Shown here piece by piece: positions 1 to 7,074 of a stretch of DNA of 36,630 nucleotides. The notes beneath the pieces were generated by a model, which saw nothing but the letters and a program-made list of their open reading frames with translations, did no database searches and was not told the DNA's origin. The translations under genes and the position numbers were made by a program. The DNA lies in contig NZ_MQUR01000067.1 in the NCBI RefSeq assembly GCF_001953875.1, positions 8,444 to 45,073 of the forward strand, read 5' to 3'. This DNA is from Streptomyces amritsarensis (GTDB lineage: Bacteria > Actinomycetota > Actinomycetes > Streptomycetales > Streptomycetaceae). Positions within the stretch are counted from its first letter, which is position 1, and every line of letters starts with the position of its first letter.

Positions 1-72
1 CGCCGGCTCCGCCGTCCCGCGCGTCCGTGTTTTCCCTGCCGTTCCCCAGCGGCGCCGCCCGCTTCGGTGGCA

Positions 73-90
73 GTCTGCTGAACATCAGAC
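73..90. promoter_or_regulatory. Inverted repeat upstream of the first XRE regulator
   Basis: GTCTG and CAGAC form 5-bp arms around an 8-base centre that itself contains CTGA-ACA-TCAG. It ends 47 bp before the regulator start, where autoregulatory operators often lie. The arms are short, so chance is possible. Confidence 0.25.
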
Positions 91-137
91 ACGCAGAGAG
101 ACACTGCACGACAGAAGAAGGCGGAGGTGCCGTTCAC

Positions 138-1022
138 GTGGCGTCCAATGTCAATCCCACCGTCCGACGCCGCCGACTGGGAATGGAGCTGCGCAAGCTC
201 CGCGAGGACAAGGGCATGACGGCCGAACAGGTCGCCGAACGCCTCCTCGTCTCCCAGTCGAAGATCAGCCGACTGGAGAACGGCCGCCGTTCCATCAGCC
301 AGCGCGACGTCCGCGACCTGTGCGACGTGTACGAGGTCGAGGACCGCCGGCTCATCGACTCCCTCATGCAGATGGCGAAGGACTCCCGCCAGCAGGGCTG
401 GTGGCACGCCTTCGGCGACATCCCGTACAGCGTGTACATCGGGCTGGAGACCGATGCCGCCAGCCTGCGCACGTACGAGCCGCTGGTGATCCCGGGCCTG
501 CTCCAGACCACGGAATACGCGCAGGCCCTCGTACGGGGCGCGTGGCCGGAGACCGCCCCGGCCGATGTGGACAAACGGGTCCAGGTCAGAATGCACCGGC
601 AGAAACGTCTGTCCGAGACGGAGAACAACAACCCGGACCTCGGTCCGCTGCGGCTGTGGGCGGTGATCGACGAGGCGGCGCTGCGCCGGCACGTGGGCGA
701 CGCCCAGTTGATGATCCGGCAGCTCGAATACTTGATAGAGCAGTCGGAGCAGCCGCACGTCACGGTGCAGGTGATGCCTTTCGAGCTGGGCGCGCACCCC
801 GGCGTGAACGGCCAGTACGCGATCCTGGAGTTCCCGGACGCGTCCGACTCGACGGTCGTCTACATCGAGGGTGTCACCAGCGACCTGTACCTGGAGAAGG
901 CCAACGACGTCCAGAAGTACAGCGTGATGTACGAGCACCTGCGCGCCCAGGCTCTGGGGGTCGACAAGACACAGGAGTTCATCTCGCAGATCATCAACGA
1001 ATATGCCGAAAAGGTTGAATAG
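138..1022 (+). CDS. XRE-family regulator with DUF5753 (Scr1/WhiJ type)
   Basis: This is a 294-residue DNA-binding regulator. An N-terminal XRE helix-turn-helix covers about residues 10-65 (LRKLREDKGMTAEQVAERL, then SQSKISRLENG). A DUF5753 domain follows from about residue 95 (YEPLVIPGLLQTTEYAQAL) to near the C terminus. The GTG start is chosen because GGAGG lies 10 bases upstream (123-127); the longer reading frame to position 27 has no comparable ribosome site. The family includes WhiJ and Scr1 of Streptomyces, which are paired with small DUF397 proteins. A DUF397 gene lies 200 bp downstream on the same strand, which supports the pairing. The C-terminal domain probably senses the partner protein or a ligand; this is inferred from the family. 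Domain identity is firm, regulatory targets are unknown. Confidence 0.93.
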   Translation: MASNVNPTVRRRRLGMELRKLREDKGMTAEQVAERLLVSQSKISRLENGRRSISQRDVRDLCDVYEVEDRRLIDSLMQMAKDSRQQGWWHAFGDIPYSVYIGLETDAASLRTYEPLVIPGLLQTTEYAQALVRGAWPETAPADVDKRVQVRMHRQKRLSETENNNPDLGPLRLWAVIDEAALRRHVGDAQLMIRQLEYLIEQSEQPHVTVQVMPFELGAHPGVNGQYAILEFPDASDSTVVYIEGVTSDLYLEKANDVQKYSVMYEHLRAQALGVDKTQEFISQIINEYAEKVE

Positions 1023-1118
1023 TCCTGTGGCGCAGGGGACCGGCGGGTGAGGGGACGGGGCACCGTACACCGTCGATCCCCGGCCACAGAAGGCTTGAAT
1101 GGAATATGCCACTCGGTC

Positions 1119-1139
1119 GGGTGAATGCCTCCTTCACCC
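1119..1139. promoter_or_regulatory. Perfect 7-bp inverted repeat between XRE and DUF397 genes
   Basis: GGGTGAA, seven bases, then TTCACCC. It lies midway in the 200-bp gap, 84 bp before the DUF397 start. It has no T-run, so an operator is at least as likely as a terminator. It may allow separate control of the DUF397 gene. Confidence 0.35.
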
Positions 1140-1222
1140 GTCAGGAGCTGCGGGTAGCGTCGATCAGGTCAGCCGGAAATGGCCGACAAGACACCGGAAC
1201 TACTCGCTCACCGGAGAGAAAC

Positions 1223-1432
1223 ATGGCTATTCGCCAGGGCGCCACCGACAACTGGGTCAAGTCCTCCTACTCCGCCAACGGCGCCTGCGTCGAGGTCAAG
1301 TCCCCCGTCATGGAGGCGATCGCCGTGCGTGACTCGAAGGTGCAGGACGGCCCGTCCCTCACCTTCGCGCCCGGCTCGTGGACCTCCTTCGTCACCGACG
1401 TCACCGAAGGCCGGCTGGGACGCCTCGCCTGA
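1223..1432 (+). CDS. DUF397 small protein, partner of upstream XRE regulator
   Basis: A 69-residue DUF397 protein. It shows the family signature: W-x-K-S-S-Y-S near the N terminus (WVKSSYSANGACVEV), a central VRDSK, and a C-terminal W-x-x-F (SWTSF). The ATG start has GGAGAG about six bases upstream; the longer frame from 1106 has no ribosome site. DUF397 proteins are the small partners (Scr2, AbaA-orfD type) of XRE/DUF5753 regulators and are thought to modulate them. There is no enzymatic motif. The 200-bp gap to the regulator, containing an inverted repeat, suggests the two genes need not be on one message. Confidence 0.9.
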   Translation: MAIRQGATDNWVKSSYSANGACVEVKSPVMEAIAVRDSKVQDGPSLTFAPGSWTSFVTDVTEGRLGRLA

Positions 1433-1498
1433 AGATCACGACGCGTCCCGCGCGTCCCGCCGGCATTGCCTTGAGCCCTCTCGACCGACCCGCCGTCT

Positions 1499-1518
1499 TG
1501 GCCGAGGGGGCTCGGCCA
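1499..1518. terminator. Hairpin terminator between convergent genes
   Basis: TGGCCGAG and CTCGGCCA form a perfect 8-bp stem with a GGGG loop. It lies 67 bp after the DUF397 stop and just after the stop of the convergent minus-strand gene, so it could serve both. Confidence 0.6.
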
Positions 1519-1526
1519 TGCCCGCG

Positions 1527-2396
1527 TCAGCGCAACCGGTCGACGTACCGGTCCGTCCCCGGCACCGTCGGGATGAACGGGGCCACGAGCTCCACCCGGC
1601 CCAGGCCCGCCTCCGCGACCTCCGCGTCCAGCCCCTGGAAGCGGTCCCAGCAGGTGCGGGGGTCCTGCTCCAGGAACCACAGCAGCGTGAGGCGGGTGTC
1701 GACCCCCTCCACCTGCTTGACGTACGTCATCCGGTCACCGGGCAGCGGTGTCGGCCGGAAGACGGTCACCATCGCCGCCGGGGACCCGTGCAGCCGCCTC
1801 GACAGGGCGCGCGAGCGCAGCCACTCCAGCAACTCGGCCCGCCGGTGCGGGCCGTCGGCGTCGACCACCTGCATGACCAGCCCCGCGTAGGGGTGGTCGA
1901 GGGCGTGGTAGTCCCGCGGGCCGGCGGCGCCGTCGCGGTAGACCGTGGCCGCGTGGTCCTGGAAGGCCGTGAAAACGTGGGTCCGGTCCTGGTAGACGCG
2001 CCCGTCGCGGTTGAGCCGCTTGTTGATGCCGACGGTCCACTTCATGTGCTCGTCGTAGCGCCCCGCGGTGACCCAGTACGTCGACAGGTAGCAGCCGGCG
2101 GTGACCGGCTGGGCGACGGCCGACTTCTCCGGGTAGCGCAGCTCCTGGAGGTCACGGGTGGCCACCCAGCGGCGGCCCGCGTACATCCACGGCATGGCCA
2201 TGGCGCCCGCGTAGTAGTGGTCGTCCTCGTACCAGCGGTTGTACGCGTACTCGTGGCCCGGGTGCGGCTCCACCATGGTGATCAGCGCGTGGCCGGGGCG
2301 GACGCCGTAGGGGCCGACCGCCGCCAGCGCGGCGTAGTCGTCGACGCGGGTGTCCTGCCGTGGGTCCTGCCGTGGGTCCTGCTCTCCTGTCGTCAT
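1527..2396 (-). CDS. Conserved protein, probable dimeric alpha/beta-barrel (EthD-like) fold
   Basis: 289 residues, no signal peptide, no membrane segment. It appears to hold two related halves. The first has a conserved-looking H-A-L-I-T-M-V-E-P followed by YNRWYEDDHYYAGAM and RRWVATRDLQE; the second has MTYVKQVEGV near residue 225. The pattern of a strand, a W-Y-x-x-D-H helix and paired strands resembles EthD-type dimeric barrels. I do not know its reaction. The N terminus holds a short D-P-R-Q repeat from a 12-bp DNA repeat. There is no Shine-Dalgarno before the ATG; TAGACC at 2403-2408 would start transcription at about the A of the ATG, so the message may be leaderless. A CTGAYG-N3-CRTCAG operator sits 14 bp upstream, linking it to the SDR and LLM genes of this window. 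Confidence 0.82.
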   Translation of the reverse strand: MTTGEQDPRQDPRQDTRVDDYAALAAVGPYGVRPGHALITMVEPHPGHEYAYNRWYEDDHYYAGAMAMPWMYAGRRWVATRDLQELRYPEKSAVAQPVTAGCYLSTYWVTAGRYDEHMKWTVGINKRLNRDGRVYQDRTHVFTAFQDHAATVYRDGAAGPRDYHALDHPYAGLVMQVVDADGPHRRAELLEWLRSRALSRRLHGSPAAMVTVFRPTPLPGDRMTYVKQVEGVDTRLTLLWFLEQDPRTCWDRFQGLDAEVAEAGLGRVELVAPFIPTVPGTDRYVDRLR

Positions 2397-2409
2397 GGGA
2401 ACGGTCTAA

Positions 2410-2424
2410 CTGATGCAGCGTCAG
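2410..2424 (-). promoter_or_regulatory. Operator site 1 of the CTGAYG-N3-CRTCAG family
   Basis: Read on the plus strand it is CTGATG-CAG-CGTCAG; in gene direction CTGACG-CTG-CATCAG. On the transcribed minus strand it is followed after one base by TAGACC (2408 down to 2403), a plausible -10 hexamer that places the transcription start near the ATG at 2396. The same one-base operator-to-hexamer spacing occurs at 31861 and 33691. Confidence 0.72.
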
Positions 2425-2516
2425 GTGGGGAGGGGGCGGGCGGAGTCGGGGTGTCCGGGTGGCCGGCGTCCACCCCTCGGCAGATCCACGCGCACCCGTC
2501 TCCCCGAGGAGTTCCC

Positions 2517-3100
2517 GTGCCCGAGGGCGCGCCGGAGCTCCGCGCGGCCGTCGTGCTCGCCCCGTCCGGCTCCCAGCGGGCCCTCGCCCTCATCATCCGG
2601 TGCTTCGGGCCGGCGGGAGCGCGGGTGGTGCCCATGCCCTGCGGCGAGGAGAGGGTCGCACCCTGCCGGCGGCCCGACGGGCCGCGGTCGCGCAGATCGC
2701 GGCCGGGCTCGGCCTGTGGCTGGTGGAGGGCCACCCGTACGGGGACCTGCGGTACGAGGGCCGGGAGGTCGCGTGGCCCGCCGGCCACCCGCCGGGGCGG
2801 CGCCTGGGCCGACTGCGTGCGCCACGGCGCTCCTGCGGGCCGCGGGGTGGCGCAGCAGGCGGCGGACCTGCACACCTCCACGGTGGACCTGGACGCGCAC
2901 ATGGCCGCCGTGCACATCGCGTACCGCGAGCGGCGCGACGCCCTGCACAGTGCCCGGAGCCGGATCCTGTCGGCGGACTGCGCCGGGAGCCCGAGGGCGG
3001 GCGGGATGTTCGTGTGGGCCCGGCTCCCGGCGGGTCCCCGACGCGACGGCCCTGCCGAGGGCGGGCTTGGCACACGGGCACACGACGGCGGAGTGCGGCG
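2517..3100 (+). pseudogene. Decayed class I/II PLP aminotransferase (MocR/2-aminoadipate type)
   Basis: No open frame spans the gene, but recognisable aminotransferase pieces appear in order in three frames. About 2517-2640 reads SGSQRALALIIRCF, resembling the usual SGSQQALDLIAR segment. About 2683-2775 reads AAGLGLWLVEGHPYGDLRYEG, where the usual sequence has VEDDPYGDLRYEG. About 2852-3030 reads QQAADLHTSTVDL, then AYRERRDAL and GGMFVWARLPAG. About 3035-3075 reads DATALPRAGLAHG. The segment that should carry the PLP-binding lysine (S-x-x-K, between the DPYGDLRYEG and QAADLHTS blocks) is missing. It therefore has at least three frame changes and an internal deletion. The N-terminal third is also absent. 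It cannot encode an active enzyme. Confidence 0.75.
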
Positions 3101-3115
3101 CTGCGCCGCGGGATG

Positions 3116-4249
3116 TCAGTGCTGGAGCCCGACCTTGAGCAGCACGATGAGCAGCCCGAGGAAGAGGTTGATGGCTCCGGCGACCAGCATCAGGCGGCGG
3201 GAGGCGCCGGCGCGTCGGGCGGCCAGGGTCGCCCAGCCGATCTGCCCGGCCAGGGCGACCAGGAGCGCCAGCCATGCGATGCCTTGCGGTCCCAGACCGA
3301 GCAGCGGGGCGACGGCCGCGGCGGCGGCGGGCGGCACGGCCGCCTCGATGATCGGGCGTTCCTCCCGGGCCGTACGGCGGACGGTAGTCCAGCTCAGCCG
3401 GCTCACCATGCGGGCGCCGAAGAGGCGGGCGAAGACGTGCGAGGCCCAGAAGACGACGCCGGTGCCCAGCAGCAGCGCGATGAGCTGCAGCCTCGGGAAC
3501 GAGCCGAGCGTCCCGGCGCCGACGACGACGGAGGCGGCGAGCAGCGAGCCGTAGACGGCGCCCGTGTAGTCACCCCGGACCTCGTCCGAAGCGACTGCCG
3601 GAGCCGCGTACGAAGCCTCCTCCAGGGCGGGCTGCCGTGCGGCCTCCGGGCGGGACCCTCGCGCCGGCCCGCGCTCCGGGCCGACCCCCTGGCCGCTCTC
3701 CCGGATGGGCTCCGGACCTTGACCCCGAACGGATCCGGGACCGCTCTCCCGGGCAGGCTCCCGGCCGGGCCCGGCACCGGGCTCCCGGACGGGCCCGGGG
3801 CCGGGCTCCCGGACGGGCCCGGGGCCGGGCTCCTGGCCGGGCTCCCGGCCGGGCTCCGGGATGGGCTCCCGGAGGGGCTCCTGGCCAGGCTCCCGGACGG
3901 GCTCCTGGCCAGGCTCCGGACCTTCACCCCGAACGGGCCCGAGACCGCCCTCCCGGTCGGGCCCCTGGCCACTCCCCCGGACGGGCTCCGGGCCTTGGCC
4001 CCGAGCGGGCCCGGGACCGCTCTCCCGAACAGGCTCCCGGACGGGCCCGGGGCCGGGCTTCTGGCCGGGTTTCCGGACGGGCTCCGGACCTTCGCCTCGG
4101 ACGGGCCCGGGGCCGGGGTCCCGGACGGGCCCGGGAACGCTCTCCTGGCCGGGCCCGGGGCCGCTCCCCCGGACGGGCTCCGGCGCTTGGCCCCGGCCGG
4201 GCCCGGCGCCGGGCTCCTGGCCGGGCTCCTGGTTGTCGGCCGGGGCCAC
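3116..4249 (-). CDS. Membrane protein with long Pro/Gly/Glu/Arg repeat N-terminal region
   Basis: About 377 residues. Roughly residues 5-205 are a low-complexity repeat built from GPGPVREP, GPEPVRG and REPGQEP-like units. From about residue 230 the protein has around four hydrophobic segments (AVYGSLLAASVVVGAG, LIALLLGTGVVFWAS, an Ala-rich helix with IAWLALLVALAG, and LMLVAGAINLFLGLLIVLL). The membrane part is compositionally normal and clearly coding on this strand. I place the start at the GTG whose G is the last base of the upstream TAG stop, with GGAG 10 bases before it, which implies translational coupling. A GTG at 4282 would add 11 residues but has no clear ribosome site. Function is unknown. 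The repeat could be a charged extramembrane linker or wall-spanning stalk. Confidence 0.75.
   Translation of the reverse strand: MAPADNQEPGQEPGAGPGRGQAPEPVRGSGPGPGQESVPGPVRDPGPGPVRGEGPEPVRKPGQKPGPGPVREPVRESGPGPARGQGPEPVRGSGQGPDREGGLGPVRGEGPEPGQEPVREPGQEPLREPIPEPGREPGQEPGPGPVREPGPGPVREPGAGPGREPARESGPGSVRGQGPEPIRESGQGVGPERGPARGSRPEAARQPALEEASYAAPAVASDEVRGDYTGAVYGSLLAASVVVGAGTLGSFPRLQLIALLLGTGVVFWASHVFARLFGARMVSRLSWTTVRRTAREERPIIEAAVPPAAAAAVAPLLGLGPQGIAWLALLVALAGQIGWATLAARRAGASRRLMLVAGAINLFLGLLIVLLKVGLQH
3660..4230. repeat. Degenerate GC-rich tandem repeat encoding the GPGPVREP region
   Basis: Units of about 24 bp (core cggacgggcccggggccggg) recur imperfectly and keep every frame open on both strands. 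Overlapping long frames here are artefacts of this composition. The repeat lies wholly within the membrane-protein gene. Confidence 0.7.
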
Positions 4250-4494
4250 TACGACGCGGCTCCGGACCGGGTGGTGGGCCACTTGAGCTCGATCTCCATC
4301 TCGATCTCGCCGTCGCCGACCTCGACCTCGATCTCGGTCCTGAGTTCGTCGGGGACCCGCAGGCTCATCGTCCCGGGGCCGAGTTCCAGTTCGGCGTTGC
4401 CGCCGTGCCGCAGCGCCTCCGCGAGCGCGGCGAGCTGATCGGCGGCCTCGAGGCGCGTAAGGGAACTCTTCTGCTCGAACTTCAGGTCCTTCAC
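4249..4494 (-). CDS. Amphi-Trp domain small protein
   Basis: 81 residues. It matches the amphi-Trp domain: an N-terminal KFEQKSSLTRLEAADQLAALAEAL, a central LELGPGTMSLRVPDEL and a C-terminal acidic amphipathic strand pair ending IEMEIELKWP. The domain occurs in small bacterial and archaeal proteins of unknown role, some near membrane proteins. The GTG start has GGAGA at a good distance (GGAGACAGCC before the start). Its stop overlaps the proposed start of the repeat membrane protein, so the two are probably one operon and may act together at the membrane. Two CCGGTA-type palindromes lie just upstream. Confidence 0.85.
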   Translation of the reverse strand: MKDLKFEQKSSLTRLEAADQLAALAEALRHGGNAELELGPGTMSLRVPDELRTEIEVEVGDGEIEMEIELKWPTTRSGAAS

Positions 4495-4532
4495 GGCTGT
4501 CTCCTATCCGCGCACGACCAGCGGGACCCGCA

Positions 4533-4576
4533 CCGGGGTGTACCGGGGTCCAACGGGACGCACCGGTATGTACCGG
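4533..4576. promoter_or_regulatory. Pair of CCGGTA-TG-TACCGG operator-like palindromes
   Basis: 4563-4576 is a perfect palindrome, CCGGTA-TG-TACCGG. 4533-4546 is a degenerate copy, CCGGGG-TG-TACCGG. They sit in a longer direct repeat (gcaccgg, then tgtaccggg) with centres exactly 30 bp apart, about three helical turns. They lie 40-80 bp upstream of the amphi-Trp start, a position suited to cooperative control of that operon. Confidence 0.5.
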
Positions 4577-4637
4577 GTAAGGCTCATTGTGGCGCCGCAG
4601 CGGAGGCCGGGCATCCCGGGGCCGTCCCGCCTCGCCG

Positions 4638-5963
4638 TCACCGCAGCCGGTCGAGGGCCAGCGCGAGGACGTCGCGCCATTCCATGGGCGGGCCGCCCAC
4701 CGGGGCGCCGGGCCGGCCTGCGGGCACCCGTACGCGCAGGGCGCCCGGGCGGATGGAGCAGGTGACGGGTGTCGGCAGGGTCAGGGCCTCCCCGTCCACG
4801 GCGACCGGGATGCTCTCGGCCTGCGAGCCGATGACGACCTGCCGGGAGGTCAGGACGTGCAGGCCCGCCGCCCGCGCGCCCCGCAGAGCGACGTCCGCCG
4901 CCTGGGCCGCGTTGTTCACCCGGATGCCGACGACGCCCAGTACGCCGAGGTCGAGGCGGGCCCGGCGTGCGCCCACGGCCATCGGCTCGGGGGACGAGTA
5001 GGGGTTGTTGCTGACCAGCAGTGCCTGCTGGCCCTCCAGGCGCGTCCCGTCGGCCGTCGCGTCGAGGGGGTGGCCGGCGTAGCCGAGCAGCAGGTCGGGC
5101 AGTGCGTTCAGCGCCGAGTCCGCCTTGGCGTCCCGGTACTCGGGGCGCTGCACGACCTCCGCGTAGACGCCGAACGAGGCCGTGTTCACGAAGGCGCGGC
5201 CGCCCACGAAGCCCAGGTCGATCCTGAGTTCCTCCCCGTCCGCGAGCGCGTCCAGGCACCGGGCCGGGTCCTCGCGGTCCAGGCCGAGGTCCATGGCGAA
5301 GTGGTTCCTGGTGCCGGCGGAGATCACCAGGAACGGCAGGCCGTGCTCGGCCGCCACCTCGGCCACCCGGGCCTGGGTGCCGTCGCCGCCGGCCACCCCG
5401 AGCAGGTCCGCCCCCTCGGCGACCGCCCGGCGGGCGATGGCGGCGACGTCCGTGACGACCTCGGTGTCGAGCAGCACCACGCGGGCGCCGAGCGCCTCGG
5501 CCTTCTCGACGAGGCCGAAGCGGCCGACCTTCCCGCCGCCGGACTTCGGGTTCATGATCAGCACGGGGTGCCGGGGGCGGTCGGCGGCGACCGGCCGCAT
5601 GCCGGCGGGTGGCCGGGCCGCGCGCAGCGCCGTCCGCGCGCACCCCACGGCGACCGCCCACAGCACGATGGCGGCCAGCGCCGTGGGCCACAGGTCGGCC
5701 CGGGCGTAGATGACGAGGATGGCGACCGGCGCGGCCACGGCCAGCACGGTCCCGGCCAGCCGGACCGGCCCGCGGTGGGCGACCACCCACCAGGTGCCCA
5801 CGGCGGTGAGCGCCGCGCCGGCCACCCCGACCGCGATGACGATCAGCCCGCCGCCCTCGCCGGCCGCGACCAGCACCACCACCGCCGCGAGCGCGCACAC
5901 CAGCGCCAGCAGGGCGAGCAGCCGGGCGCGCGGGGGCGCGCCGGCAGGGTGCGAGAGCGACAT
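4638..5963 (-). CDS. Diacylglycerol kinase-like lipid kinase with N-terminal membrane segments
   Basis: 441 residues from the ATG at 5963, chosen because GGAGG lies 11 bases upstream; the open frame runs 42 codons further without support. Residues about 12-100 form several transmembrane helices (LLALLALVCALAAVVVLVA and following). The DAGK catalytic domain begins near residue 130 (HPVLIMNPKSGGGK) and carries the nucleotide-binding GGDGT at residues 192-196, followed by SAGTRNHFAMDLGL. The C-terminal part has VDGEAL. Such proteins phosphorylate diacylglycerol or related lipids with ATP at the membrane. The true lipid substrate cannot be read from the sequence. The N-terminal helices are an addition to the soluble YegS/DgkB core. 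It is divergent from the SDR gene at 6252. Confidence 0.9.
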   Translation of the reverse strand: MSLSHPAGAPPRARLLALLALVCALAAVVVLVAAGEGGGLIVIAVGVAGAALTAVGTWWVVAHRGPVRLAGTVLAVAAPVAILVIYARADLWPTALAAIVLWAVAVGCARTALRAARPPAGMRPVAADRPRHPVLIMNPKSGGGKVGRFGLVEKAEALGARVVLLDTEVVTDVAAIARRAVAEGADLLGVAGGDGTQARVAEVAAEHGLPFLVISAGTRNHFAMDLGLDREDPARCLDALADGEELRIDLGFVGGRAFVNTASFGVYAEVVQRPEYRDAKADSALNALPDLLLGYAGHPLDATADGTRLEGQQALLVSNNPYSSPEPMAVGARRARLDLGVLGVVGIRVNNAAQAADVALRGARAAGLHVLTSRQVVIGSQAESIPVAVDGEALTLPTPVTCSIRPGALRVRVPAGRPGAPVGGPPMEWRDVLALALDRLR

Positions 5964-6207
5964 GGTCCTCACGTCCTCCGACCAGGTCCCGGCGCGGTGG
6001 ATCGTCCCCGCCGGATGCGTTTCCCATCCGATCATCCCCCGAACACCTCCGACCGTCGACGCGGACGAGCCGGTCGACGGCCCGGACACGCGCGCGCCCG
6101 TCCGGGCCGTAGCGGGCCGGGTGCTCGGGCGGATCCCCGGCCTCCGGGCACGGGCCCGGCCCGCCGGCGGTGCGCGCCCCTTCCCATGGGGGCGGGCGCG
6201 CCCTAGC

Positions 6208-6222
6208 CTGACGGGTCGTCAG
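6208..6222 (+). promoter_or_regulatory. Operator site 2 (perfect) overlapping the SDR promoter
   Basis: CTGACG-GGT-CGTCAG, perfect 6-bp arms. It overlaps the end of TAGCCT (6204-6209), a good -10 candidate, and would cover the transcription start. The SDR gene begins 30 bp downstream. A repressor here would block initiation. Confidence 0.78.
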
Positions 6223-6251
6223 ATGTGGCCGCATCCGCCTGGAGGTACGCC

Positions 6252-7034
6252 GTGCTGTTGCGAGGGAAGACCGTCATCGTCTCCGGTGTCGGGGCCGGGC
6301 TCGGGCATCAGGTGGCCGCCGCCGTCGTCCGCGACGGCGGGAACGCCGTGCTCGGGGCGCGGACCGAGGCCCATCTCGCCAAATCCGCCGCCGAGATCGA
6401 CCCCGACGGCGCCCACACCGCGCACCGCCCGACCGACATCACCGACGAGGCGCAGTGCGAGGCCCTCGCCGCCCTGGCCGTGGAGCGGTTCGGGGGCGTC
6501 GACGCCGTCGTGCACGTCGCCGCCTGGGACTCGTACTTCGGCGGCCTGGAGGACGCCGACTTCGGCACCTGGCAGCAGATCATCGACGTCAACCTGCTGG
6601 GCACCCTGCGCATGACCCGTGCCTGCCTGCCCGCCCTCAAGGAGCGGGGCGGGTCAGTGGTCATCATCGGGACGCAGTCCGCCGTCGCCGCGCCCAACGA
6701 GGTGCAGCAGGCCGCGTACGCCGCCTCCAAGGGGGCGCTGACCTCCGCCATGTACTCCATGGCCCGCGAGCTCGGCCCGCACCGGATCCGCGTCAACACC
6801 GTGCTGCCCGGCTGGATGTGGGGCCCGCCCGTTCAGGCCTTCGTCACCTTCACCGCCCACACCGAGAACGTCCCCGAGGCCGAGGTCCACGCCCGCCTCA
6901 CCCGGCGCATGGCGCTCCCCGACCTCGCCACCGACGGGGACGTCGCCGACGCCGCCGTCTTCCTCGCCTCCGACCGCGCCCGGGCGATTACCGGCCAATC
7001 ACTGCTGGTCAACGCCGGTGAGTTCATGAGATGA
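6252..7034 (+). CDS. Short-chain dehydrogenase/reductase
   Basis: 260 residues, classical SDR length. The GTG start follows GGAGG at 6241-6245. The nucleotide motif is SGVGAGLG at residues 11-18. The usual NNAG is replaced by VHVAA. The catalytic Ser (IIGTQSAVA) and Tyr-x-x-x-Lys (YAASK) are present, and the C terminus has the usual ITGQSLLVNAG. It probably oxidises or reduces an alcohol/carbonyl pair with NAD(P). Substrate is unknown. A perfect operator of the CTGAYG-N3-CRTCAG family overlaps its promoter, linking it to the LLM/SDR block at 31-33 kb. fbiC starts 40 bp downstream on the same strand with no obvious terminator between, so read-through into fbiC is possible. Confidence 0.93.
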   Translation: MLLRGKTVIVSGVGAGLGHQVAAAVVRDGGNAVLGARTEAHLAKSAAEIDPDGAHTAHRPTDITDEAQCEALAALAVERFGGVDAVVHVAAWDSYFGGLEDADFGTWQQIIDVNLLGTLRMTRACLPALKERGGSVVIIGTQSAVAAPNEVQQAAYAASKGALTSAMYSMARELGPHRIRVNTVLPGWMWGPPVQAFVTFTAHTENVPEAEVHARLTRRMALPDLATDGDVADAAVFLASDRARAITGQSLLVNAGEFMR

Positions 7035-7074
7035 CCCACTCCTGCGCCGGGACGTCGGATCGTATGCTCGCCCC

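Noticed and set aside
2459..5001. Long plus-strand open frames across the repeat membrane-protein gene
   Set aside because: They are open only because the GC-rich repeat lacks stops in every frame; the minus-strand frame carries the membrane helices and joins the amphi-Trp gene.
7035..7074. Riboswitch before fbiC
   Set aside because: The gap is only 40 bp and holds no conserved aptamer-like structure.
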